This document shows positions 34,560 to 45,299 of a DNA stretch of 64,000 nucleotides, one piece after another. Within the stretch, counting starts at the first letter, position 1. Each line of letters opens with the position of its first letter. The notes under the pieces are model-generated. The model did not search any database. It saw only the letters and a program-made list of their open reading frames with translations, and had not been told where the DNA came from. The translations under genes and the position numbers were made by a program. Origin of the DNA: Isoetes taiwanensis (lineage: Eukaryota > Streptophyta > Lycopodiopsida > Isoetales > Isoetaceae); the NCBI GenBank assembly GCA_021234155.1, contig JAJEKV010000005.1, forward strand, positions 17,718,089 to 17,782,088, in the 5' to 3' direction.

Positions 34560-34968
34560 TTAAAAAAAGATTCCCGGCGAAGACTTTCCCGGCAAATCAA
34601 CTATTGACGGGCATGAAGGGCAGCCAGCGAGACGACAAGCCGTCGCCCTTCACACTAGTTCTCGATGCTTCCACATTTATCACTCATGTTCTGTTCCGGT
34701 GGGCAAAGCAATGCCGCCGGACTCCTAAGGAGCTTCACAGCGCCAAACATAGAACGGATTCGGCAGAAGCTCTTTGAGTTTTTCCATCCACTTTGCAGGT
34801 CCGCGTTTTTTAATCTTCCTTTCTTTTCTAAAACTTCGATCGAATTCGTTTCTCTCAACTTCTGCACTATCATGATGTTCTAGCTGGCTTCAATTTACTA
34901 TGGGCATTTGATATATGGGAAATTAATGAAGTGAGAACAAATTTGCAGTCTTGGAGAGGGTTATTAGA
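34560..34968 (+). other. Probable 5' leader region of the J-domain gene
   Basis: If the retroelement at 34969-37235 is removed, this sequence joins the J-domain gene directly: GGAGAGGGTTATTAGA runs into TAGGCAACGCTGCCG. A donor-like CAG/GTCCGC at 34799 and an acceptor-like TTTGCAG ending at 34948 would remove a short intron. A 54-codon frame from ATG at 34612 ends before the donor and would act as an upstream ORF. The frame upstream of the J-domain ATG is open back to 34949, so an N-terminal extension cannot be excluded. Transcription start was not identifiable. Confidence 0.35.
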
Positions 34969-35156
34969 TAAAACACACACTTGACGTGGCACGCTATCTC
35001 ACCACCCAACCACGAGCCCTCAGCTATGACACAGCTGCCCCAGAGCTCTCCCCCGAGCTACTATATAGCATGCACGCCCCTTTGGTCCATCTTTGGACCA
35101 AAGCCCTCTTTGGACCCAAAACCCATCTTTGGACTCCACGTCCTTAGCATATAGCA
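34969..35156 (-). repeat. 3' LTR of the deleted chromovirus
   Basis: 188 bp. Direct repeat of 37047-37235. Contains the repeated phrase CATCTTTGGACC and CATCTTTGGACTCC. Confidence 0.88.
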
Positions 35157-35169
35157 TTCCCCCCCTCTT
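35157..35169 (-). other. Polypurine tract
   Basis: AAGAGGGGGGGAA-type run on the minus strand immediately before the LTR start TGCTATATGC. Confidence 0.75.
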
Positions 35170-35203
35170 GACATTGCAGCAGTCCTCTGCTGCAAAAGGG
35201 TAT

Positions 35204-37010
35204 CTAAATACCTTTAGCCATCCGAGCATAATCCTTCCTTGGCCCTCGCTTAGGCCGGCTAGTAGAAGCCTGTGCTTGGACTTCCTCTTGTCCCTCGGCT
35301 TCCGTTGCTTTCCGATCTTTATATTCTCTAAGAATATCCGGATAAGCTTCTAAAACATTGCCACGCACCCATGAAGCGTCCTCCAAAGGTTTGTGAGCGA
35401 ACTTAACCAAATATTGTCTTGAACCACTAGTGGATTTATCCGCCAAAATTGTTTCCTATTTCTAGAACTTGAATCATCAATCAATTCCGCCCGCTTAACC
35501 TCCCAAGTTGAGGTAACTCCTTACCATGATAAGCCTTTAGGAATGAAACATTCACTACATCATGCATTTTCCAACCTTGAGGCAATCTTAATTGATATGC
35601 ATTCTCATTGACCACTTTAATAACTTGAAATGGTCCATGGAAACGGGTGCCAACTTAAGATCCTTCTTACGCCGCATCTTTCTTAAAGTGGCCTTTATGG
35701 ATCCTCATCCATACCCAATCTCCTTCCTTAAAACCATTGGTTGCCGCAACTTAGATGATTTATTTGCAAAAGATGCTTGAGCATCTCAATCTGACTTGAA
35801 GCAAGTCTATGAGATCCTTATGCTCAATAACCAAATCATCGCCACTGAACATCTTCACACACTCGAAAGAGTGGCTCCCGCCCAGCTGACCATAGACCGC
35901 TGAAAAAGGAGTCATCTTTATGGTAGACCCGATAGGTATTATTATACACAAATTCAAATAATAGGCAAATACTCTTCCCAATGACCTTGATGTTCATTGA
36001 CAAACCCCTTAAGATGGAACAAATAACTTTATTGACCACCTCGGATTGTCCATCGGTTTAGGTGAAAAGCGGTGGAGAACCTCAACTCGTCCCCAATTGC
36101 ATAAATAATGCCTTCCGAAATTTACTAGTAAACTTTGTATCACGATCGGATACAATAATCTTTGGCAAACCATGTAGCCTAAATATCTCTTTGATAAAGA
36201 GCGTAGTTTGAACGGCCCGGACCACGGAGCGGATCCCATTGATTTATCCCAAAACCACTGCGCCTCTTTCATAGAAACTTTGAGGCCACGTTGAGCATTA
36301 ATGGCTTCAAAGTGAAGGGCCAAACCTTCCTCCTCTACTTTCTCGCCATCTTACGAGGCTCACCAAAAGAAAGATTGGCAACTTGCGTCGAGCTTTGCCG
36401 CACTAACGATGCACCCCACCCATGAGTTTTTCGACTTCTCGGCATCATTTTTACTAAGCTGAAGTCCTTTCTTTAAAACTTCGTCGGGTGAAAGGATCGA
36501 AACGGTTTCCATGTTTTGTTGGGTCAACTTATTCCATTCAGCGATAAGATCGGCCCCAATTATGACCCAAAAACGATTTTTGATTTGCTTTTCAAATTCC
36601 GCAAAGGTAACAATAGGTTGATCGACCGGCTGGTTCTTACGGATATCCGACCACCGGTCCTTAGTAACCCCATCCGATATGACGCCAAAAAATATAACCG
36701 AAAGTGTCCTCGTCATCCTTAGTCTTAGCAAAATATGAATTCAAATCCGCCCCGCTGAATAATTCATCCGCATCACTAGTGGCGTGAATACTTTTTGAAT
36801 TCAATTTTGACATTGGCACCCGTTTTGATGCCACTACGTGGGCGCCCGCGACTTGAACCGCAGAATCGCCACTGGCCATCAGAGAATCCAATTCTTGCAG
36901 CTCCGCAATTCGAGCCTCGGCAGCTGCAAGTTTTTCTCTCATGAGCCAATTATCATGCTCTAACTCAAAAGTTTTTCCTTGAGCTCTTCATCTTCCAAGT
37001 TAACATTGGC
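35204..37010 (-). pseudogene. gag-integrase-chromodomain relic
   Basis: From 37010 down, gag includes a coiled-coil-like start (REKLAAAEARIAELQELDSL, 36942-36661 frame) and a capsid-like part with KDRWSDIRKNQPVDQP and FAEFEKQIKNRFWVIIGADL (36731-36360). At about 36340 the text jumps to an integrase zone (INAQRGLKVSMKEAQWFWD and later a YGQLGGSHSFECVK stretch, 36323-35760), skipping protease, reverse transcriptase and RNase H. The C-terminus is a clear chromodomain: SRQYLVKFAHKPLEDASWVR followed by EAYPDILREYK (35446-35204), then a basic tail. Chromodomains of this class are thought to steer integration toward marked chromatin. Shifts in the integrase part make the relic non-functional. Confidence 0.8.
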
Positions 37011-37033
37011 GGGGGAACCCCATCGAAACTTGT

Positions 37034-37045
37034 TGCTCGATACCA
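37034..37045 (-). other. Primer binding site of the deleted chromovirus
   Basis: TGGTATCGAGCA in minus sense, one base inside the 5' LTR. It differs from the usual TGGTATCAGAGC after the first seven bases. Confidence 0.7.
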
Positions 37046-37046
37046 C

Positions 37047-37235
37047 TAAAACACACACTTGACGCGTGGCACGCTATCTCACCACCCAACCACGAGGCCC
37101 TCGGCTGCATGACGCGTGCCCCGCAGCTCTCCCCGAGCTACTATATAGCATGCACGCCCCTTGGTCCATCTTTGGACCAAAGCCCTCTTTGGACCCAAAA
37201 CCCATCTTTGGACTCCACGTCCTTAGCATATAGCA
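37047..37235 (-). repeat. 5' LTR of the deleted chromovirus
   Basis: 189 bp, followed by TTAGA, the right-hand copy of the target duplication. Confidence 0.88.
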
Positions 37236-37292
37236 TTAGATAGGCAACGCTGCCGTGTCGATGTTTTGGTGAAATTGCTGGGCAATGCAAGG

Positions 37293-38539
37293 ATGGATAG
37301 ACGCGATGGCGGATTCTATTCTGTTCTTGGGGTGGAGAAGGCGAGCTCGTCATCTGAGATTCGAAGTGCTTACCGTAAACTAGCTATGGTATCCACATAG
37401 CTCAATTACAGGCGTTTGTTCTGTTCATCAATTTCATCTGTAATTTCTTTCTAGCTTAGAACAGCTATTTGAACCCGAGTAATGATTTGGTCACAGCTAA
37501 ATGGCGACAGAAATGGCATCCAGATAAGTGCTCTAGGGAAAGTCCAGTGGCTGCTGCTAGATTTCAGCAGATACAGGAGGCCTATTCAGGTCTTTGGAAA
37601 ACCTTCTCCTTGCATTATTTTTTATGTGCATTTGTTGCTTGTTAGCTAATTCTTTCTGTGTTACAGTTTTATCAGATGGCAACAAAAGGATTTTATATGA
37701 TGCAGGGGTGTATAATAGTGCAGATAACGATGCAGTATGTAGCTCTTCTTTCCTTCCACTTTACCAGTACTTTTTTCCTGACATACCAGGCTTAACAGGG
37801 CATGGAAGAGTTCATGGGTGAAATGGTGTCTATGATGTCCCACGCCACTAACAAGGTTTGTTCTTCATATTAATATCACCTCTAATCTCAGAACAAAAGT
37901 CCCTAAACTTAGTCAGCTGTCACAGTCCTGTTCATTGACTCTGTTGGAAAGGTTAAGAAGATGAAAAGATATAGGAAGATTGGAAAGGTTAAGAAGATGA
38001 AAAGATATAGGAAGATTAAACTTGTTTATTTGATTACTCAGAACTCAGATTACTTTGATTTGGCTTAAAATTCTAAGGGCTCAGCGTATGATAATTGCTG
38101 CAGGAGGACGGAGGAAACAGCATGGAAGAATTGGAAAATCTCTTTATGAAGATCATTGATGCGGATGTGTACATGGCGAATTATGAGGACTCGGGGCAAG
38201 CCAAGCAGGATGGCACTTCTTCTTTAACTAATCATGGAGATCAGGGGGACTTTGATTCTTTTCTTCAGGGTTTGCAGTTTGAACAGGTCATGGGCGCGGC
38301 AGGTTTCTGCATGGGGGTAAGCTTGGAGTTTAATTTAGATTTGATTTGAGCCATGTCTTAGGGTGTGTTCAGTATGCATCAGCGTTGTTAATGTCAGAAT
38401 TCGTGGTTTATTCCAGGCCACTGGAAAGGTAGAAACTCCTCTGAAGCAGAATAAACAGCGGAAGAAGGTGAAGAAGAGGAAGTGGAACTGCCCAGAGAAA
38501 GGAGTTGCAACGTCTTCTTCAGATTATTTGTCGACATAA
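37293..38539 (+). CDS. J-domain (DnaJ/Hsp40 class C type) protein, six coding exons
   Basis: Co-chaperone that would stimulate an Hsp70 ATPase through its J domain. Exons: 37293-37388, 37511-37589, 37667-37734, 37799-37855, 38104-38316, 38417-38539; all introns are GT-AG and phases fit, giving 211 residues. The J domain fills residues 1-80: YSVLGVEKASSSEIRSAYRK, KLAMKWHPDK (the essential HPD lies in exon 2), FQQIQEAYSVLSD, KRILYDAGVY. Then come GMEEFMGEMVSMMSH, an acidic middle (MEELENLFMKIIDADVY) and a lysine-rich end KQRKKVKKRKW that could be a nuclear signal. There is no Gly/Phe or zinc-finger region. This layout matches small plant DnaJ proteins of the At3g14200 kind from memory. The start is the first ATG before the J domain. 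No lesion is visible, so the gene looks functional despite the retroelement in its leader. Confidence 0.92.
37946..38017. repeat. Perfect 36-bp tandem duplication in intron 4 of the J-domain gene
   Basis: A unit beginning GGAAAGGTTAAGAAGATGAA occurs twice back to back without a difference, so it is recent. It is purine-rich and lies in the intron before exon 38104. Confidence 0.85.
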
Positions 38540-39622
38540 TTGTGGTGTTATTGAGGTCTGAAGTTCTTAGACTATAAATTAATTTATTGAGATGCATCAT
38601 GATCAAGTGGAAGCAGTTGTGTTCCACTGTAGTGTATCTTGCCATATAATTTATTTGTTAAATCATTCTCTGTTTTGTTTATGCGAATGGTTTTATGTAC
38701 AATAGATTATGATTGAAGTCAAAATCCATGCAGTCAGATTTCAAAAATTCCAAATTATAGTGGTGTAAAAGAAAAGATGGACAAGGACATCATGTGGAAT
38801 GGATGATGCAGGATGCTGTTTTTGGCAGCCTGGAGCCCTGGCATACCAAAACTTGGACCACAATAAGATAATGCAGGTTGACACCTGAGAATCATTGTTG
38901 GGAGCAAACTTTTTAAGTCCAATCTGAAAATTTCTTCATAGTTACTTTGGCTAGCTGGGTATCTAGTGTTTAGAGCCTTTTTCCATTGTTTTAGCCCAAC
39001 ACTACTGAGAATGATGTGCAAGAATGGCACGCGATAATGGTAATGGACAAAGCCCTTGATGAGAATGTGTAAGCTCTCGGAATAGAGATTGCCAACTCCC
39101 CAAAGGAACCTGTTAGTAATGGTGGGCAAGCCAGGCCTTCCTAGGTCATAGTACGATTAGGTAGCGAGAACATAAATCATCTCTTTTGTTATTTTCATAA
39201 TTTCCCTCTGGTATAGATAAGGTGGAAGGCATAGCTGTAGATATATTGCAGCTTTGTTTTTTTTTTTTTTTTTTTAAGGTACGAGACGATTTTGTCATTA
39301 ATCTACGGAGACCAATTGGCCTATGGGACCTAAACAGGAGGCGCAACAAGCGTATTACTGTCCTCCCCCCGGGTTATCTGGGGGGAAAAACTATGACAGG
39401 AATAGGTTTACTGTCAAACTGTACAAATACAAATATAGACAGAAATATGTACATGTATCAAGAAAGTGCCCGAGGACCGAGCTGATCTCGATGATACATG
39501 ATCTCTTGCCTAACTTCGCATCAGAGCTCGTGCCTCAACATCTCATGCGCGGGGGCTGGACGGACGGACCAGCAAAGATAAGCGTATCCGAATGTCATCA
39601 TATGCTGGACAACTCTGAAGGG
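38540..39622. other. 3' flank of the J-domain gene; poly-T tract
   Basis: No family is recognised. A 19-base T run at 39257-39275 could be the A-tail of a retroposed sequence on the minus strand. A minus-strand frame of 124 codons (38755-39129) has no recognisable domain. Confidence 0.35.
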
Positions 39623-41396
39623 TGTGGCATTCGTCTTCCAGAGCTCCGATTACGTATATTATACTGCCATGCCACTCGTACATGTCACCTTGATGACATG
39701 TGCTTGAGAACCATAAAGGGTTGCACCTTAGGGGCAACCTCGTATGTTGCACATGTCTATAAATATATGCATTTTACCCCCTTTCCTTATGGCAAAACCC
39801 CATATGTCTTTTTAACCCTAAACCTAAAAGGTCATGTAAAAGGAACAAACGGGAAACCTTAAACCTTTTCCATTTTCGCATTTCGGCTTCCTTGGCCCAT
39901 TTCAGCCAAGCCAAGCTGCTAGTTCGCATTGCCAGACACCGCCAAGCTGCCTTTGCACAACAGATCCTCCAGGTTCAGTTGCCTTCAACCCAAGCAAAGG
40001 CTTGGACGCGATTCGAGGTGCGGGGAGCAAGCCAGGGATCAGGTAAACAGTGATTCTGTTGTGCAATGCCAACTTTTAATCTGGCAATGAGCTGGGATAG
40101 CATGTTAAATTAGCCTTAGCAGCCTTATAGATTTTGAGATCACAAGCTCTCGCAAAGAAACCTAACCATGTATGTTTAGGTAGACAGATTAGATGTTATT
40201 CTATATTTCAGTTCTTGAGTGATGGTGTTCCATTCTATGCGCACTCCTATGTATTGGGAAGGGGGGTAGAGACCCTGAAAGCTTCAGTAGTTGATGTATC
40301 TAGATAGCCTCATTAATTCCCAATTAATGCGGTTGCATAATAAGCCCCTTGGTTGTGAGTGGGGACCAGGTGGATAAGGAGGATATGTCCCATTGCAGAT
40401 CAATCCCTCTGGTGTGTAAAACCTACCAGGGATCTTAACGGGCTAGGCCTAATGGTTTGCCACTGCGTGTGGGCAAGGCATGGGCTCGACACCTCTTGGG
40501 TGATGCGTCGCCTTCAATGAGGTTCAAGTCATAGATGGGCAGTGGCCCTCTAGCCGCCTGTGATGGACATGCGTACCTCTAGAGGGGGTGATCCCCTTCC
40601 TGTGATCCCCTTCCTTCCTCATCGGGGCTGGGGAGATGAGACCCAGTAGTAGCCCCCTTGGCTATGCACGCGGCAGGCTACGGTCCAGTCCCAAGACTCT
40701 TCAACCTATTCTGCAAAGTATACACAGGAGGGGCGGATGGAGAGGACTTCCCGACAGCCATGTTCCTATGCCAGCCCAATCCATTGACATGAATTATGTC
40801 TACAATGACTTCTAGAGACCCAACAGTCCATACTCCTGGAGTCTGAGCCTTGGGTAGGATCTCCTATTGTTGATGATGTTGTTGATGTGCTCACATATGT
40901 ATGCTATGGTGAGCCACCCTTCGAGGTGGCTCTATTTATATTTGATCGTTTGTTTACGCTTTCGCACCTAGGACGTTCCCGAGGGAAGACGGAACAGATG
41001 ATATGTTCATTCTTCCTCATCGATTCCTTACCAAGGGATTGGTGGGCAAAAGTATGCTGGTGGGGGTGCAAAAGCAGGCGTCCGGACACATGCTGACAGC
41101 ACTCATATAGCACCCCATATGGCAGCTTGTTTAAGGTGTTACTGGTACTAGCACACAGTAATTAGGTAATCAATAGAAATATGTAACAACTCCAATTAAT
41201 AACAAGTGGAATACTATGATAGAATAGTACATCCAGGGTGCTGATCTAAGTGCTGGGGCCGCGTTTTTTTGATACCCACTAGCATACTTTTGCCCTGGTG
41301 TCAGGTGGACGACCTCTGTCAGCTTAGCTACCAGGGGGATGAACTCCGCCTTCTAATACGATGGGCGCATCGTAGACAAAGTAGGGGACGTCACAG
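39623..41396 (+). repeat. Diverged LTR related to the 15-kb element, probably solo
   Basis: The segment follows the 1.6-kb LTR at 42907-44527 in order: start TGTGGCATTC against TGTGACATTC, then ACGTAT..TATAC near 39660, GGGGGGTAGAGAC near 40263, GGGCTAGGCCT near 40440, CACAGGAGGGGCGGATGGAG near 40723, a CCACCCTTCG-GGTGG hairpin near 40913, and end GACGTCACA at about 41396. Identity is patchy, roughly two thirds by eye. No second copy or internal region adjoins it, so it is best read as a solo or truncated LTR of a related older family. Confidence 0.6.
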
Positions 41397-41717
41397 AATA
41401 GATAGTAGAAATTTCTTATAACTAGGAAATAGAACTCTTCTTCAACGGTGTAGAAAGATATTGAGGAATGGATAGATCTCTAGTTCGCCTTTATGCATCT
41501 GGGTATGCTCCATAGTTTTTTGTGATGCTTCCAATCGCATAAATTTTTCTTTATCTCCTCATGGAAATTTTCCTTTTCTTCCATCACCCACAACTCTGCT
41601 TGTAGAGACTGGAACCGCGCCAAATTATATACGACTTTGATTCTTGTTCATATACAAGAATTATTTTGCATCAATAATTCCTTCACACATAGTTCCCTTT
41701 AAAAAGATTTGAACTTG
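41397..41717 (-). pseudogene. Gag N-terminal scrap of a minus-strand LTR element
   Basis: Directly inside the primer site at 41718-41729, minus-strand translation gives a charged helical stretch (LQAELWVMEEKENFHEEIKK near 41525-41605) like the coiled start of gag in plant Ty3/gypsy elements. It is cut off at the end of the diverged LTR at 41396, which suggests that LTR inserted into it. Confidence 0.4.
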
Positions 41718-41729
41718 GCTCTGATACCA
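41718..41729 (-). other. Orphan primer binding site
   Basis: Minus strand TGGTATCAGAGC. The adjoining plus-strand TAGATACAATTCAAGAAAG resembles the LTR edge at 25488 (TGATACAAAGAAAG), so sequence from about 41731 rightward is probably the 5' LTR of an otherwise lost minus-strand element. Its outer end was not found. Confidence 0.65.
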
Positions 41730-41991
41730 ATAGATACAATTCAAGAAAGTTTGGCTCTTATAGCAACACAAATTTGATGCATATACACAAAAACAATGGA
41801 ATATAAGTAAATCTGAACCATGTATGAAAAATTGCTATGGTATAGTACTTAACCGGATCCACCTCTGAAAGGTTGTCCTAGCAAAGCTACACACTGGCTT
41901 AACTGGCTCCTGATCACCGCTGCTAAACCGCAGTTTTTGATCAAAGGGAAAAAGTACATCTTGCTTAGGAATAGGAAGATACACTGGTTCT

Positions 41992-42025
41992 TTCTATTCT
42001 ATTCTATTCTATTCTATTCTATTCT
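41992..42025. repeat. (TTCTA)n microsatellite
   Basis: About seven uninterrupted pentamer units. Confidence 0.95.
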
Positions 42026-42430
42026 TTGGAACAATATTCATAAACTGGATTTAATTATGACAATGGGTTGCAGAACTCCTCCATTCAAATGTCTCTTTTT
42101 GTCCGCTATATAAGCTTCAAGACGACTTAATATTATTGCTTACTTCTCCTTCTCGCGTTCTAATGACATATGATGGTTGTTGAGATGTCCTTAAGAGATT
42201 GGCGTTGCCTCCTTGTATAACTGCTTCTCCTTTAAAATATGGTATTCCCCTTTAAATAGATACTAGAAAAAGTGCCCAGCGTTGCTAGGCTTTTTCTTTG
42301 AGCACAACCCAAAAGTTAGTATCAGTGGAAAGTAGTCGTTACTGTTTATTTATAGACCTTTAGTCTACTCTAACAAAACTTAGAAATATATCAAGGTTCT
42401 AGAGCCTAGTTGCACTCAACCAAATAACCA

Positions 42431-42906
42431 TGCTTATTGACCTTTCCAGCTTGCTCGTCTGTTTTCTTTGGAGTTGATAGTTACATGCTTTATACAAGAG
42501 GCATCTTCATTTGGGTTAGTTTGTTGGGCTTTGGGGGAATGATTTGCATCTTGTCATGCATTTTTAGATGGTGTTTTACGACAGTTGGAGCTTCGTCTAT
42601 GCGTCACATTTTATTTTTGACACTATAGCCTAGTCTTTTACAATGTCTGCTAATGATAATATGGTTCTTTAAGCTTATGTTGCTAGCATATTATGGATCT
42701 TGTAGCTTTGTGCTTGTTAATTACGAGTTGCATCGATGTTCCCTCGTGCGGTTTGGAGGCCAGTTCGCCTTGGTCGACTCTTGTGCCAATATTGTGGTGG
42801 TTCATGCAAGATTGTTCTAACTAGTTGTCTTTTGAGCCTTATATCCACCTTTAGCATAGTCGCATGCCTTCATCCCTTTGTAGTGTTGTGTACATGTCAT
42901 ATCAAA
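42431..42906. repeat. Left flank of the 15-kb element, paralogous to its right flank
   Basis: Matches 58075-58460 in collinear fashion: GTTACATGCT, TGTGCTTGT..AATT, GGCAGTTCGCCTTGGT-like, CTAGTTGTCTTT..GAGCC, ATAGTCGCATGCCT, TTTGTAGTG..ATGTCATATCA. Similarity is roughly two thirds by eye. The insertion point of the 15-kb element is the right edge of this block. No gene is recognised. Confidence 0.55.
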
Positions 42907-44527
42907 TGTGACATTCCACGTATTTATACGGCCTACTATACGGGACACGTACAAATACAAGCACGTCACTCCCTAAAGGTACGCTACCATGGGGGTATGG
43001 GAACTTAATTGCAACCTAGGGGGTTACCTTAAAAAGGATTAAATTAGCTATGCTAATTTAACACATTAATAATAATAACCTATAACCTAGGAAATTAGGC
43101 TAATTACCATTTGGGAAGGCGCCACCTGCCCCAATCGATTGGGCAGCATGGGGATTGCCAAGTTTGGATGCCAACTTGACCCCTATCCCTGGGATTGACT
43201 CCTGAAGATCGACCAAGGAAGGCCAGGAGCTGGGCGCCATCAGACACTTGCAGAAGATCACCATAACAGTCGTCCCTGTGAAGTAACAGCTGAATTCTCA
43301 ACTCCCAGAAGATGGAGGCGCCCCATGGAAACGAGTCCAGCCAGAATTCAGGTAGGTGGCTATGTGAATTCTAGTTAACATTTGGTTGTGTCCGTCTCTC
43401 TCTGTTCTCTTTGTGAATCAATCATAGAAACTAACCCTTGATTGTACAAACAAGTTCTCTTTATATTCAATTCTGGTTTCTACTCTGAAAGGATGGATTG
43501 TTAGCTCTTTGTTTAATCTGACTCTGAAACGGGGGGATTACGGGGGGTAGAGACCTCTGAACCGTGTATTGTAGTATGCTCCTAGATAGCGCCCTGTAGA
43601 GTCCCATTAAATGCGGCCTGTGCACAAGAACCCACCGGGTCCTAGATGCTATGGTCTGGCTTAGCACCAGACAAGGAACACAGTGGTGACATGAGGGGTG
43701 GGGTCTTGCATGAGCATACAAGGCTCCTGAGACTCCTACAGTGGGCTAGGCCTGATAGCCGGTCACGTTGAGGGCCGGGTATGGGTCTGACACTCCCTGG
43801 GTGTAGTGGTGTGATCCGTATGGAGCACCATGCACTTTGAGTAGATTTAGGGTGAGTAAGTCGGGTACGGATGCGGGGTCAGCCGATGCGCACGTATTCT
43901 CTAGCTCACCCATGGAACCACCGCGGATTCTCGAAGGGGACCTCCCCGACCTGCCTCATCGGACCAGGCGTCATGAACCTGGAGTAGGCTCAGAGGGTGA
44001 TGCCCTGAGTTTGCGTCTCCGGAAGGCTATAGCAAAGCCATAGCATGAATCGACCCATCTGCAAAGTGTGCACAGGAGGGGCGGATGGAGTGGACAACCC
44101 TAGCCAATGTTCTATGCCAGCCAACGCCATGCCAAGACTCGGTCTGCTGATCCCTTGAGGCCCAGCCGTCAGTCGATCCTCACCGGGAGTCTGAGCCGGG
44201 GTAGAACCTGGGTTCTGGGTGTTTTCTTAGGATTAGATGCATATTCTATGCCGTTGGTATATTAGATGGATTCGCCACCCTTCGTGGTGGTTATTTATGT
44301 ATATTCATGCTGTGTGCTAACCCTTGTATTCATGCTTCCGCAACGTAGGAGTCCCATTGAAGGCGTGGGCCGAATGACCCCTTCGTGTCCTTCTTTCGGG
44401 CCTCATTTCATAGATGGCCCGAAATAGACGGAGGGCCCTGCTCATGGTGAGATGATTGCCATGGGAGGGGAAAGTCCCCGTATGTATATCGTCCGTAGGT
44501 GCATTATATATATTACGAGGCGTCACA
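42907..44527 (+). repeat. 5' LTR of the 15-kb element
   Basis: 1,621 bp, with TG..CA ends inside a short inverted TGTGAC/GTCACA. Differs from the 3' LTR by substitutions and many one- to few-base indels. Contains a palindromic GCCACCCTTCGTGGTGG near 44273. Confidence 0.9.
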
Positions 44528-44530
44528 AAT

Positions 44531-44548
44531 GTAGTCCAGAGCCGTGAT
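44531..44548 (+). other. Degenerate primer binding site
   Basis: GTAGTCCAGAGCCGTGAT resembles the extended plant site TGGTATCAGAGCCGTG with two or three changes, three bases after the LTR end. Confidence 0.5.
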
Positions 44549-45299
44549 TTCGGTTGTTCGAAATCATAGCACTGGCCAAACACTAACTCGTAGCACGGTA
44601 GTTAGGAGGAGGCTAAGTCAATGTGTCGTTAGTTCTCTTTGTTGTTTGGCTTGGTGTTAGGTTAAGTTAAGAAATTGTAGCTTTGAAGTGGAGGGGCCAA
44701 GATTGGAGGCTTAACAGGTGTCAGTGGGTAGCTCAATTGACGAAGGAGATGGTTTCCTTGGATCGGGCGTACTTGAATTACCCTAGAACAGTCAACTCCA
44801 GGCGAAAAATAGTCAAGGGCAGGCCCAAAAACGAATTCGGGCGCCGCTTGCTTTTTGTCGCTTTGCAGTCAAGTTAGAAGCGCCCGAAATGCTGTCGGCG
44901 CCCGACCCGTCAGACTCGAGTCAACGCGGGCCCGCCAGGTCAACTCGGGCGCCGCATTTCGGACGACACCCGGTCGGGGCGTAAACTCAGATAATGCCAT
45001 CGGGCGCTCGACCGATGTGGCGCTGTGTATTTCAGCCACATAATTTTTTTAATAATAAAATTTTGAAGTTAATAAGAAAAAATTTTGAAATTTTAAAAAG
45101 TTAATTGGCCGTTTAGCAAACCATTTTTTCGTCATTTGCTTTTGCTTCCGCGCCTCCAACCGCTGAGCAGCCCTCGCCATCGCCATACGGGACGGACCTT
45201 GATCCTGCGCCCTTGTGCTTTGTGCCTCTTAGCCCCTTTGCCATCCCTTTTCGCCCGGCCGCCGCGCTACCCGCTATGGCTATTACCAAGAGCGCCCGG

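Larger units (their letters stand above)
34969..37235 (-). mobile_element. 2.27-kb internally deleted Ty3/gypsy chromovirus in the J-domain gene leader
   Basis: LTRs of 188-189 bp (34969-35156 and 37047-37235) flank the element, and a perfect 5-bp duplication TTAGA stands outside them (34964-34968 and 37236-37240). On the minus strand the primer site TGGTATCGAGCA (37045-37034) follows the 5' LTR, and a purine tract AAGAGGGGGGAA precedes the 3' LTR. Between are gag, a partial integrase and a chromodomain; protease, reverse transcriptase and RNase H are missing. The LTR in element sense begins TGCTATATGC and ends GTGTTTTA, so it has TG..TA rather than TG..CA ends. The two LTRs differ mainly by small indels. 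Confidence 0.9.

Noticed and set aside
39323-39862. 179-codon plus-strand open frame
   Set aside because: No domain and no codon pattern, and it runs into the diverged LTR at 39623; best explained as chance.
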